The notes under the pieces are model-generated. The model had not been told where the DNA came from. It searched no databases and was given only the letters and a program-made list of their open reading frames with translations. From DATGEP01 sp035310125 (GTDB lineage Bacteria > Chloroflexota > Ktedonobacteria > Ktedonobacterales > JADMIN01), in contig DATGEP010000091.1 in NCBI GenBank assembly GCA_035310125.1, forward strand, positions 1-12,966: a DNA stretch of 12,966 nt. Direction: 5' to 3'. Positions within the stretch are counted from its first letter, which is position 1, and the number at the start of each line of letters is the position of its first letter. Positions 1 through 7,059 of this stretch are shown here, in pieces. The position numbers and the translations under genes were made by a program.

Positions 1-175
1 CCACAGGTGGCAGCGCTGCTCCAGTTCGCCCGCGAGGGCGACACCGTGGTCGTGCACAGCATGGACCGCCTGGCGCGCAACCTCGACGACTTGCGCCGGC
101 TCGTGTACGACCTGACCCAGCGCGGCGTGCGGGTGGAGTTCTTAAACGAGGGCCTGACCCACACCTCGTCAGGTG
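1..175 (+). pseudogene. Serine recombinase (resolvase/invertase) fragment, both ends missing
   Basis: Frame 1 is open from the window edge and reads as the middle of a resolvase/invertase catalytic domain. It contains the family segment VVVHSMDRLARNLDDL followed by LTQRGVRVEFLNEGLT. In the family this part carries the conserved arginine and acidic residues of the active-site pocket. The catalytic serine would lie upstream of the window. Similarity stops near HTSSGDA, where a serine recombinase would normally continue into a long helix (typically SPMAN...LMGAFAEFER). Here the frame runs into unrelated sequence and stops at 268-270. The break coincides with the left arm of short element A. I read this as the remnant of a Tn3-type or invertase gene inactivated by element insertion. 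The exact end is uncertain by some ten bases. Confidence 0.8.
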
Positions 176-331
176 ATGCTGGCTCACCCTCACATTTGGT
201 GAAGCCAATGCCCCGACTCCCACCGAGCGTCTCAATCCGGTCGGGCTGGCTCGCCGAAGCTACCCATTGAGCGGCGCACTTGCCGATGGCAGGGCCATCG
301 CTCCCACTTCCGACCCCTCGTCACCAAAACC

Positions 332-349
332 GATACTGCTGGCGAAGTC
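332..349 (+). repeat. IS1182 left terminal inverted repeat
   Basis: This 18-bp sequence is the exact reverse complement of 2071-2088. The direct repeat AAAACC lies immediately outside, at 326-331. Confidence 0.9.
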
Positions 350-356
350 GCCACCG

Positions 357-2015
357 TCATGCGGCAGTGGCCATGAGGCGTGCGAACGGAGAGTGACGGG
401 TCTTCGCGTGTGGGGCCTCCGTGAGCCACTCGCCCAGGCGGAGGAAGTTCAGGGCCGCCGCACCCAGCAGATGGCCGAGATGGACCCGCGCTGCGCCGAT
501 GTAGCGCGTCCGCCGCAGCCGTGTCCGGCGCACGGCGCGTGACAGCGTCCCTTCGATGCCCGCCCGTTTCGCGTAAGTCTGCACGAAGTCGGCGGTGTGC
601 GCCCGCTCGCGGGCCGCTTGCAGCGCCTTGTATTCGTCCTCGCGCCGCACCGTCACCGTGCGCCGTGGGGACTGCTTCGTCGAGCGCGTGCAGAGCATGC
701 GGCTCGGACACGGCCCACAGTCGTTGGTGGAAAACTTGATCTTGATGACCGCGTTCGTGCGCTTGTCGATGGCTGGCGTCCAACTCAGGCTGCTGTGTCC
801 GGCTGGACAGATCGCCGTCTGCCGCTCCCAATTGATCCGGAAGTGCTCCGCGGCGAAGCCGGTGGCCTCCCGCGCCTGCCAGTGATAATCGGCCCGCGTG
901 GGACCGAGCAAGTCGACGTGGAAGTCGGTGCGGCTGCTCACCAGCAGGGCAGCATCGAGATAGCCGGTGTCAACGATGTGCACGTCTGGGAGCAGTTCGC
1001 GTGCGGCAAGCGCCGCATGCACCCGTGGCGTCGCCTCCCCGTCGGCGACGGGAGCGGCACTGGTCTCGACATGGGTGATCAGCGACGGCAGGTCGTCGTC
1101 ACAGGTCTCCGTCAGGTGCAGCTTGTAGCCAACCCAGTGGGTCGACCGTTTGGTCGCCAGATGGGCCTCCGGGTCGTAGGGGGAACTGATGAAGTGGACG
1201 GCCGGGGGCAGACCGAGGATCTCTGTCCGCCACTGCAGCCGCTCGTCTTGCACAGCGAAGTTCTGCAGCCAGACGCGACGGAGGAGGTCGAGTGCGGGCA
1301 CCTCGCGCAACCAGGGAGGGGCATCCGCTGCCGTCACGGCCTCGAGGAGGGCGTCGCCGTCTGCTCCAATCAAGCGTGCCAGCTCCATGCGCGCCGCCTG
1401 CGTCGCGGGCAGCCGTGCCTCGTCCGCGCGGCGGGTGTAGCGTTCGCTCCACGCCGCGGGGGCCAGGGCTGCCAGCCAGGCCGGGGCCACGACAGCGAGG
1501 CTCTCCAGCGCGTGCCGCATCACTTCCCAGACGACCGCGAGGCGGTTGAGCGCCCGCACGGCGGCCAAGACGTGCGTCGAGTCGGTCCGCTGCTGGCCAC
1601 GGGCGTTCAGAAGCTGATGGTCGCGGCACCAGTCCAACAGCGTATCGAGCAGCAGCTGCTCGGGGTCGCCGCGGCGCAGGCGGGTGCGGAATTCACTCAG
1701 GACGGACGCGTCGAAGCCCGCGTCGCTCAGCTCCAGGCGCAACACGTATTTCCAGTCGATGCGGCTGCGGACCGCAGCAGCCGCTTGTCGGTCGGACAGT
1801 CCCTCGGCGAACTGGAGGATGCTGACCAACACCAAGCGCCACGGCGCGAGCGCCGGCTGCCCGTGCGTCGGAAAGAGCGGCGCAAACTGTATATCGGTAA
1901 AGAGGGTACCGAGGGCATCGGTGAGACTGAGGTAGGGATGGCCTTTGGGAAACGCCGCGCGAGCCACACGAGCGGTGTCATCGGGAACGGGACCGATCGG
2001 CACAGGACGGAGCAT
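357..2015 (-). CDS. IS1182-family DDE transposase
   Basis: This is the transposase of the surrounding insertion sequence and carries out DNA strand cleavage and transfer at the 18-bp ends. The 552-aa length is normal for IS1182. Residues about 30-120 match the N-terminal transposase domain (YLSLTDALGTLF, then the SDRQAAAAVRSRIDWKY stretch). The presumed catalytic triad is D145 (QQRTDSTH), D349 (HIVDTGYLD) and E488 (GIEGTLSRAVRR). A CX2CX5C cluster at 433-442, typical of the family, lies before the last domain. I chose the ATG at 2013-2015 because AGGAGG sits 6 nt upstream. The ATG at 2034-2036, seven codons earlier, has no such site. The reading frame is undamaged. Long open frames on the opposite strand are shadows of this gene. 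Confidence 0.93.
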   Translation of the reverse strand: MLRPVPIGPVPDDTARVARAAFPKGHPYLSLTDALGTLFTDIQFAPLFPTHGQPALAPWRLVLVSILQFAEGLSDRQAAAAVRSRIDWKYVLRLELSDAGFDASVLSEFRTRLRRGDPEQLLLDTLLDWCRDHQLLNARGQQRTDSTHVLAAVRALNRLAVVWEVMRHALESLAVVAPAWLAALAPAAWSERYTRRADEARLPATQAARMELARLIGADGDALLEAVTAADAPPWLREVPALDLLRRVWLQNFAVQDERLQWRTEILGLPPAVHFISSPYDPEAHLATKRSTHWVGYKLHLTETCDDDLPSLITHVETSAAPVADGEATPRVHAALAARELLPDVHIVDTGYLDAALLVSSRTDFHVDLLGPTRADYHWQAREATGFAAEHFRINWERQTAICPAGHSSLSWTPAIDKRTNAVIKIKFSTNDCGPCPSRMLCTRSTKQSPRRTVTVRREDEYKALQAARERAHTADFVQTYAKRAGIEGTLSRAVRRTRLRRTRYIGAARVHLGHLLGAAALNFLRLGEWLTEAPHAKTRHSPFARLMATAA

Positions 2016-2070
2016 CGCACGCCTCCTACGGACCATAACGTGGAGGCGTTCAGCCTACCGCCGGCTGCCT

Positions 2071-2088
2071 GACTTCGCCAGCAGTATC
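2071..2088 (-). repeat. IS1182 right terminal inverted repeat
   Basis: This is the exact reverse complement of 332-349. The second copy of the AAAACC target duplication follows at 2089-2094. Confidence 0.9.
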
Positions 2089-2998
2089 AAAACCGCGGAA
2101 GAGCCACCATCATCTGGCCAGGTGTGTAGCGCAGGTCCACGCTCCAGTACTGATGCGGAAAGCGGGCGGCGAAGGGCATCGGCTGCGGCGGCCGGGGGGT
2201 CTTCGGCTCCCGTCGTGGCAAGCCGTACAGCGCCCGATTCTGCGCCATGATGTAGCCGCAGGTGCGCGGGCTGAGGTCGATGCCGAACTCGTGCTTGAGC
2301 TTGCTGTGCATGCGGAACTCGCCGCGCAGCGGGTTCTCCTGCAACTGACGGATGGTCTCGACCGTCTGCAGGTCGACTTTGAGCGCCCGGCGCTTGCGGG
2401 CGCGGGACTTGTCCGGTAAGCCGGCAAAGTCCTCGGCCACCCAACGCTGCAGGGCGGTGTAGACGGTCTGGCGGCTGGTCGCCAGGTAGCCGGCGATGCT
2501 CTGCACACTCCAGCCCTCCAGATGCAGCCGCACGATGGCGAGGCGACGCTCTGTGCCGTTTTGGAGCTGGTGATAGGGCAGGAACCGCCGCGGTGGCGCG
2601 GTGGGCACCGGCCCGGTGTCGAGGAGGCGTTTGACGGTGTGGTAGCTGAGCCGGCGGCCGAAGCGGACGGCGGCAATGCTCGTCAGCTCGTGGGGGTTGA
2701 AGGCCGGATACTCGCCTTTCAGCAGCAAGAGCGCGTCGCGGATGCCCTCGGGCACGCGCTGCGCTGGCGCATCTGTCCCGAGCAAGCCGGCAAAGCCGGC
2801 ACGGTCGAAGACGTCCGCCTGGCGGCCGATGGTCCGGACCGCGGCACCGGTCTGCTCCGCCCGTTCCGCCGGTGTGAGCCCGAACACGACGACGGGGCGA
2901 ATGAGCTCGTACTCAACCTGCTCCGGCCAGTGGAGGCGGAGCTGGAGTACCTCCCAGTCGTCGGTGGGCGGCGTTCGGACGCGTCTGGCAGCTGGCAT
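2087..2998 (-). pseudogene. Helix-turn-helix / rve integrase-type transposase, C-terminally truncated
   Basis: The N-terminal half is well preserved. Residues about 15-75 carry a first winged-helix-like region (ELIRPVVVFGLTPAERAEQTG). Residues about 150-210 carry a second helix-turn-helix (GWSVQSIAGYLATSRQTVY). Then comes the start of the retroviral-type integrase core, where HQYWSVDLRY supplies the first catalytic aspartate. The family normally continues for well over 100 residues with the second Asp and the Glu. Here similarity ends at about 2119-2125 and the frame runs through the right arm of element A to a stop at 2087-2089. Before the IS1182 insertion the frame also stopped one codon later, so the gene was already dead. 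A possible terminus of this transposon is TGTAATGGGC read leftward from 3120. That is a TG-type end of the kind used by rve transposases, but it is only a guess. Confidence 0.82.
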
Positions 2999-3155
2999 GC
3001 CGGGACTCTCTCGCAGCTGTGGAAAGCCCGACTATAGTCAATGACGCTGAAGCGGGCAAGGGCGGCGGCGACACGCACGGATAGGTCCTGGGATGGGGGG
3101 AACGGACCTCGCCCATTACAGCGGGTCATTGGCCAACCGAAGTGCACGCCGGTGT
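2999..3155. other. Upstream region of the truncated rve transposase; no gene
   Basis: No supported coding sequence lies between the rve start codon and element B. The minus strand carries TTGACT overlapping a perfect 10-bp palindrome GACTATAGTC at about 3031-3040, which may be promoter or operator material for the transposase. It also carries a purine stretch GAGAGAG shortly before the ATG. The sequence TGTAATGGGCGAGGTCCG, read on the minus strand from 3120, could be the original left terminus of the transposon. Confidence 0.4.
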
Positions 3156-3342
3156 CAAGGATGATGGCTCTCCCGCCGTTTCGATGATTGCCGACCTGCC
3201 GCTCCCACCTGCACGCCGACCTGTCACGCATTCGGCCGTCGCAACTCCCAATCGGACGCGGTAAGGTCGCCTGCACGAGCACGTGCCCCACGGGACGGCC
3301 TTCATCATCGGGAATGCGGGAGAGCCAGGATGATTTTGCGGG
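3156..3342. mobile_element. Short MITE-like element B inserted in istB
   Basis: This is about 187 bp of non-coding sequence with inverted arms at 3165-3188 and 3304-3327. The arms match at 20 of 24 positions. Both begin TGGCTCTCCCGC and end CGATGAT, separated by a variable pentamer. The hexamer GGTGTC occurs just outside each end (3151-3156 and 3342-3347 region) and could be a target duplication. The left arm matches the right arm of element A at 19 of 23 positions. The total size is also almost the same as element A. The right boundary falls exactly where the istB reading frame loses family similarity. The interior encodes nothing recognisable, so any mobility must depend on a transposase supplied elsewhere. 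Confidence 0.6.
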
Positions 3343-3681
3343 GTGTCCCACGGCCAGCACATTCACCGCCTCCTCGACAAAGCTGCCGCTGCGCAGCCGT
3401 TCCAGCTGCTGCCGCAGCGCCGGCGGGAAGCGGGCGAGTTCCAGCGTGCGGAAGGTCTTCTCCGGCGGGAGTCCAGACTGATGCAGCAGGCGGGCGACAC
3501 GGCGCTGCTCGCGCTGGGCCAGCTCCGCCTGCGCCAACTCATACAGGAAGGCTTCGTGGGTCAGGCCGGCTTTGGCCGCCTTCAGTGCCAGGTCGGCAAA
3601 GCTCGCTGCCATCGCCGGGAGCTTCAGCGTGCGCAGCATGGCATACAGTTCGGCTCGGTGCCGCTTCTGCGCAGCGGTCAC
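3343..3681 (-). pseudogene. istB: IS21-type helper ATPase IstB, N-terminal fragment
   Basis: IstB is the AAA+ helper of IS21-family transposition. The visible 113 residues match its N-terminal helical region (LKLPAMAASFADLALKAAKAGLTHEAFLYELAQAELAQRE in family-like order). They end at the start of the ATPase core, NVLAVGHP, where the Walker A motif GTGKS/T should follow. Instead the frame enters element B and continues as an unrelated open frame to 2719. The ATPase is therefore inactive. The start used is GTG at 3679-3681. No istA partner is recognisable upstream in 3682-3825, and its expected overlap with istB is absent, so this is a remnant of a larger element. Confidence 0.82.
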
Positions 3682-3825
3682 CTCGGAGGGGAACGCACGC
3701 TCGCGCTTCTACAATGTGCCAACCACCGACACGCGTCCGCCTTGGCAAGCCGACAAGGCGCGCCGTGTACCGGCCCCGTCCGGGAGCGCGATCACGCTGC
3801 TGCACGACCACCGGAGGCGCTGTCC

Positions 3826-4296
3826 ATGACGCAATTGAGCACCCTCTTCCAGCACATCCCCCATCCGCGAACCAGCGAGCACCTGGCAGGAACCGCCCCA
3901 CCGCCGCCGAAGGTCGACGACGAGCGGGTCGGGCTGAACGGCAAATTAGGGCTCTTCATCACGACGATTGTCGGCACGATGTGGGCCGCGTATCTCTTCA
4001 CCCTCATCGCACTGGTGAGCTTGCCCTCCGCCATCCGCAGTGGCGACAGCATCATTATCGTTGCCTGGGTCGCACAGACGTTCCTGCAGTTGGTGCTCTT
4101 GCCCATCATCATTGTTGGCCAAAACATCCAGGCGAAGGCATCCGACCGACGAGCGGACGAGACGTACCGAGACGCCGAAGCCGTCCTGCACGAGTGCGTC
4201 CAGATACAGGCCCACCTCAGCGCACAGGACCAGGCGCAGCAAGCGCAAATCGCGGAGCTGAAAGCGCTCATCGCCGAGCTGCGTGGCACGGCATAG
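3826..4296 (+). CDS. DUF1003-like two-helix membrane protein
   Basis: This 156-aa protein is predicted to sit in the cytoplasmic membrane. After a hydrophilic, proline-rich N-terminus of about 38 residues there are two hydrophobic segments. They are roughly residues 44-67 (ending TLIALVSLPSAI) and 75-99 (IIVAWVAQTFLQLVLLPIII). The conserved VGQNIQAKASDRRADE stretch follows, and then a charged, glutamine-rich, probably coiled-coil tail. This layout and the QTFLQLVLLPIIIVGQN signature are those of the DUF1003-type family; its function is unknown to me. The start is supported by GGAGG at 3813-3817, eight nt before the ATG. An open frame reaching much further upstream is a shadow across the istB fragment. 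The gene converges on the Nramp gene. Confidence 0.85.
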   Translation: MTQLSTLFQHIPHPRTSEHLAGTAPPPPKVDDERVGLNGKLGLFITTIVGTMWAAYLFTLIALVSLPSAIRSGDSIIIVAWVAQTFLQLVLLPIIIVGQNIQAKASDRRADETYRDAEAVLHECVQIQAHLSAQDQAQQAQIAELKALIAELRGTA

Positions 4297-4305
4297 CAGC
4301 GTCGC

Positions 4306-4330
4306 TTCGCCACAGCCATCCTCTGGCGAA
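4306..4330. terminator. Hairpin between convergent genes
   Basis: TTCGCCA (4306-4312) pairs perfectly with TGGCGAA (4324-4330) across an 11-nt loop, starting 10 nt after the stop codon of the DUF1003-like gene. There is no following T-run, so it is only a possible bidirectional or factor-assisted terminator. The rest of 4331-4446 shows no gene. Confidence 0.35.
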
Positions 4331-4446
4331 CCGGGCGGACAGCCGTGCGCAGTCTCGACCGAAACGATGCGCCAGATGAGGACGACGCAGCCGCCGCTAT
4401 TTCCTGCAGGAGTGTGCAGTGGTCGCGCTGCAGGGTGCTACCGCTG

Positions 4447-5760
4447 TTACGGTAACCCGCTTGTAGTAACGCTATAGACGAGCGCAACATCTGCCGCCAC
4501 GAGCACCAGCACCGCAAACCAGCCCCAGAACTTCGTCCAACGCCCGTTCACAAAGTCGCCCATGATCTTGCGGCGTGACGTGAGCAGCAGCAGCAGCACC
4601 ACGAGCACCGGCGCGATCAGTCCATCGAGCACCTGGGAGTAGAACAGCGCCTTGATGGGGTCAACGTCGGAGACCGCGAGCTGTACCCCAACCAGCAGGG
4701 CAAGGCCCAGCACGATGTAGAACTGCGGGGCGTTATTCACGTGGCGCGTGAGACTCCGCCGCCAGCCGACTAACCCGGCCACAGAGTAGGCCGTCGCGGC
4801 GGCGAGGACGGGAATCGCCAGCAAGCCCGCGCCAATAATGCCGACCGCAAACAGGTACTTGGCCGCGGACCCGACAAACGGTTCCAGCGCCTGGGCGGCG
4901 TCCGCCGCGGTGGTGATGCTCTTCTGGTGGGTGAACAGGACCGCGCCCGTGACGACGATGATGAAGAAGGCGGTGATATTGGACCACACCATGCCCGCGG
5001 CGATGTCCAGGTTGGTGCGCGTGAGGCCCTGCACCCCCCGCTTCTCCTCAATTTCCCCGCTGGTTTGCCAGAAGAAGAGGTAGGGCGTAATCGTCGTGCC
5101 CAGGAGCCCGACCGCACCGATGAAGTAGGTGGCGGTGAGGTGGAGGTGCGGGACAACGGTCTGGGTGAGCACGTCGCCCCAGTGGGGTCGGGCCAGGAAG
5201 GCAGCAACGATGTAGGCGGCAAACACCGCCACCAGCCAGAGCAAGTAGCGGGAGAAGCGCTTGTAATCCACGAAAATGCTGACGTAGGCCATCAGGGCGG
5301 CGAACGGCACGATGAAGTAGAGGTACTTCGCCCCGGTGACCAGCTCCATCACGGACGCCATCATCACCAGGTCGGCGCCAATGGTGATGACGTTGGCAAT
5401 GACCGTCAGCAGCACCACCGTGATGGCCAGGCGGCGGCCGAAGTGGGTGCGAATCGCGGTGGCCAGGTCGGTCTTGGTGACGTTGCCGACCCGGGCGCTC
5501 ATCTGCTGGATGACGATGAGCATCGGGGTGGACAAGAGCAAGAGCCAGTTCTGGGCATAGCCGCTCTGCGCACCCACGACAGAGTAGGTGGTAATACCGG
5601 CGGGGTCATTATCAGCACCGCCCGTGATAATGCCCGGCCCGAGAATCTTGAGCAGGTCACGGGCCCGCACGTGCTGCGCCGTGCCGACGGCCGCCTGCGC
5701 CTCCCCTGCCGGGCTCGCAGCACTGACCTCCGGCGCCTCGGTCGATGGGCGCGAGCTCAC
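4447..5760 (-). CDS. Nramp-family divalent metal transporter (non-canonical binding site)
   Basis: This is a 437-aa integral membrane protein with the LeuT-type fold of the Nramp family, expected to carry divalent cations with protons. A hydrophilic N-terminus of about 35 residues precedes TM1 (ILGPGIITGGADNDPAGITT). The family DPGN motif appears as D52-P53-A54-G55. The TM6 MPH motif is replaced by T225-P226-Y227, with T222 at the position of the usual alanine. Roughly eleven hydrophobic segments follow in the expected order, and the length is normal. The Asp is kept, but the Asn and Met ligands of classical Mn/Fe transporters are not. This resembles Nramp-related transporters with altered selectivity, possibly for magnesium. 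The start is GTG at 5758-5760, preceded by GAGGAGGAG. It overlaps the stop of the BON gene (GTGA), so the two are probably translationally coupled. Confidence 0.9.
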   Translation of the reverse strand: MSSRPSTEAPEVSAASPAGEAQAAVGTAQHVRARDLLKILGPGIITGGADNDPAGITTYSVVGAQSGYAQNWLLLLSTPMLIVIQQMSARVGNVTKTDLATAIRTHFGRRLAITVVLLTVIANVITIGADLVMMASVMELVTGAKYLYFIVPFAALMAYVSIFVDYKRFSRYLLWLVAVFAAYIVAAFLARPHWGDVLTQTVVPHLHLTATYFIGAVGLLGTTITPYLFFWQTSGEIEEKRGVQGLTRTNLDIAAGMVWSNITAFFIIVVTGAVLFTHQKSITTAADAAQALEPFVGSAAKYLFAVGIIGAGLLAIPVLAAATAYSVAGLVGWRRSLTRHVNNAPQFYIVLGLALLVGVQLAVSDVDPIKALFYSQVLDGLIAPVLVVLLLLLTSRRKIMGDFVNGRWTKFWGWFAVLVLVAADVALVYSVTTSGLP

Positions 5761-6464
5761 CGGGCACTCCTCCTCGCAGCGTCAGGTGTCGGTACGGACC
5801 CTGCGACCCCGCGCTTGTCATCCCCATGCGCAGCAGCAGCGACGGCACGCCAATCAGGGGCCGCCGCGGGCGGTAGCACAAGGGTCTCCAGGCTACGGGT
5901 TTCCTCGTCGAGCAACTCGCGGGTCTTAAACGCTTCGGTCTCGTCGACCGTCACGACCACCAGCGTGCGGCCGGCAGTGAGCGCCCGCTGAGCATCATCG
6001 CGGTTGGCGTCCGGGAGCAAGGCGACGAGGTGGTCTGCCGCAGCGCGGTCCGTCGGCGCAACCACGAGCAGGCGTTCGGGATGGACGTGTGCGTGCTCGG
6101 TGAGGTAGCTCTGCGCGAAGGCCGCGGTCTCCGGGTTCTCGAAGGCCGCGACGAGGGTTTGGGTCAGCAGCCCCGCCTGGTCCTCGCTGTCGGCACCGAC
6201 GACAAGGTCGTTCTGGAGCGTCGTGAAGCCCTTGCCCTGCAGATGGGCGACTTCGGCCTCGATGTCGTGCCGGTCCTGGGCGGTGGGTACCGTGCCGGTC
6301 ACGACCAGCGTGTCGCCCTGCAGCTCCGCGTGGATGTCGGTGCCGTGGACCGGGTGCGAGCCGCTGAGCTGGCCCACCAGCACGGTGGTCCACCAGGCGC
6401 AGGTGCGGTCCTGCAAGGTTTCGTGGGAGGCTTGTTCCGTCTCACGTGACTCAGAACCCGACAC
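5757..6464 (-). CDS. BON-domain protein coupled to the Nramp transporter
   Basis: This is a soluble 235-aa protein without a clear signal peptide. Residues about 44-90 resemble a BON domain (IHAELQGDTLVVTGTVP, then a helix and LQNDLVV), a fold thought to bind membranes or phospholipids. Residues about 128-198 form a second alpha/beta domain (RLLVVAPTDRAAADHLVALL, then GRTLVVVTVDETEA). It is reminiscent of repeats in general-stress-type proteins, but I cannot name it firmly. I chose GTG at 6462-6464 because GGAGGA lies a few nt upstream; the frame is open further but without similarity. The stop overlaps the start of the Nramp gene. A regulatory or accessory role in metal transport is inferred from this coupling only. 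An A/E/D-rich C-terminus is likely disordered. Confidence 0.75.
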   Translation of the reverse strand: MSGSESRETEQASHETLQDRTCAWWTTVLVGQLSGSHPVHGTDIHAELQGDTLVVTGTVPTAQDRHDIEAEVAHLQGKGFTTLQNDLVVGADSEDQAGLLTQTLVAAFENPETAAFAQSYLTEHAHVHPERLLVVAPTDRAAADHLVALLPDANRDDAQRALTAGRTLVVVTVDETEAFKTRELLDEETRSLETLVLPPAAAPDWRAVAAAAHGDDKRGVAGSVPTPDAARRSAR

Positions 6465-6522
6465 GCGCTCCTCCGGTGATGGTCGTACTGGATGACGCAG
6501 CAGGCAGTCCTGCCGCAACTGT

Positions 6523-6618
6523 CTAGCAGCGGCGGCGCCCGTCGTCGCCCCCGCCGCCAACGAAACGCAAGACAAGCATGATACCGACGAGAATTAGCAG
6601 GAACGAGCCCGCCAGCAA
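6523..6618 (-). CDS. Possible 31-aa single-helix membrane peptide
   Basis: A short frame starting with TTG encodes one strongly hydrophobic segment (LLAGSFLLILVGIMLVLRFV) followed by a Gly/Asp/Arg-rich tail. It lies 58 nt upstream of the BON gene on the same strand and could be a leader gene of that operon. There is no convincing ribosome binding site and no family match that I recognise. A hydrophobic translation from GC-rich DNA can occur by chance. Confidence 0.28.
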   Translation of the reverse strand: MLAGSFLLILVGIMLVLRFVGGGGDDGRRRC

Positions 6619-7059
6619 CGTTTCGCGATTCTAGCGTAGAAGAGCCGCTACCTCGGGGTCATACCCATTCATGCTGCCTATCGTGGCGTCCACGTACGCC
6701 TTGGCAGCCCGCAGGGGTAGGAAGCTGCTCGTGCACCACCAGTGCTGTAAATTGGTCTGCTTTGTGGCGGTGTTTCTGGTGCGCTTCATGGCGCGGCGAG
6801 GAACTGCTCACGGTCCCCTGCATGGACGCGCCAGCCGGCTTCGCTGCCGCCGCTGCGCCGGCACGGAGTCGTCCGTCCCACAACCACTGCTGGCCCGTCG
6901 CGACTGGGACGCCGAGCAGCGGCCCGTACTGGTGCACGAAGCCCACTCCGCTGGGAGAAGAACGAGCAGCACTTGCTCGGCATGCTGCAACGCACCTGGG
7001 CTTCATCACCGTCAGGATGGCTGACCTACTGGGATAGCTGCTTCGCGCCCGCCCTGTCC
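6619..7059. other. Intergenic stretch without a recognised gene
   Basis: Apart from the 48-bp repeat at 6746-6793, I see nothing I can name here. Open frames exist on both strands, but their translations have no family character and are rich in Arg, Ser and Pro, as expected from shadow frames in GC-rich DNA. The stretch may be eroded transposon sequence. Confidence 0.5.
6746..6793 (+). repeat. Left copy of a 48-bp inverted repeat (TGTAAATTGG end)
   Basis: The sequence matches the reverse complement of 12551-12598 at 41 of 48 positions. It holds two units of TTGGTCYGCTT-NN-TGGCG in tandem with a 24-bp period, at 6752-6769 and 6776-6793. A terminus beginning TG and carrying internal sub-repeats is what several rve/DDE transposase families recognise. 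Similarity to the right copy ends sharply at the T of TGTAA plus two outer bases (GC). The outer flanks do not form a target duplication. Confidence 0.75.

Larger units (their letters stand above)
332..2088 (-). mobile_element. Complete IS1182-family insertion sequence (1,757 bp)
   Basis: The ends are 18-bp perfect inverted repeats at 332-349 (GATACTGCTGGCGAAGTC) and 2071-2088. They are flanked by the direct repeat AAAACC at 326-331 and 2089-2094, which I take as the target site duplication. The single gene inside, on the minus strand, is a full-length IS1182-type transposase. Intact ends, intact gene and an exact duplication indicate a recent and possibly still active insertion. The target is the right arm of short element A, so this is the youngest visible event in the left part of the window. 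Confidence 0.9.
176..2118. mobile_element. Short MITE-like element A, split by an IS1182 insertion
   Basis: Once the IS1182 copy and one target duplication are removed, about 180 bp remain. They are bounded by imperfect inverted arms. The left arm is at 180-202. The right arm is split by the IS into 321-331 plus 2095-2106. The arms match at 17 of 23 positions, with TGGCTC at the outer end and TTTGGTGA at the inner end. The right arm matches the left arm of element B (3165-3187) at 19 of 23 positions, so A and B look like one family. The interior has no convincing gene. A hexamer CAGGTG occurs at both edges (170-175 and 2119-2124) and could be a target duplication. However, the flanks belong to different broken genes, so this is weak. 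Boundaries are approximate. Confidence 0.55.

Noticed and set aside
597..2072. 491-aa plus-strand open frame
   Set aside because: It lies entirely opposite the IS1182 transposase and has no family character. It is a shadow of a GC-rich gene.
170..2124. CAGGTG at both edges of element A as a proven target duplication
   Set aside because: The two flanks come from different genes (resolvase and rve transposase), so a simple insertion would not leave this arrangement. The match may be chance.
2719..3342. Continuation of the istB frame to 2719
   Set aside because: After NVLAVGHP the frame crosses element B and then overlaps the rve transposase out of frame. The translation has no similarity to IstB.
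3343..4296. 317-aa plus-strand open frame as one gene
   Set aside because: Its first half is antisense to the istB fragment. Only the part from the ATG at 3826, which has its own ribosome binding site, matches a protein family.
6465..6575. N-terminal extension of the BON-domain protein
   Set aside because: The extra residues lack similarity, and the internal GTG at 6462-6464 has GGAGGA just upstream.
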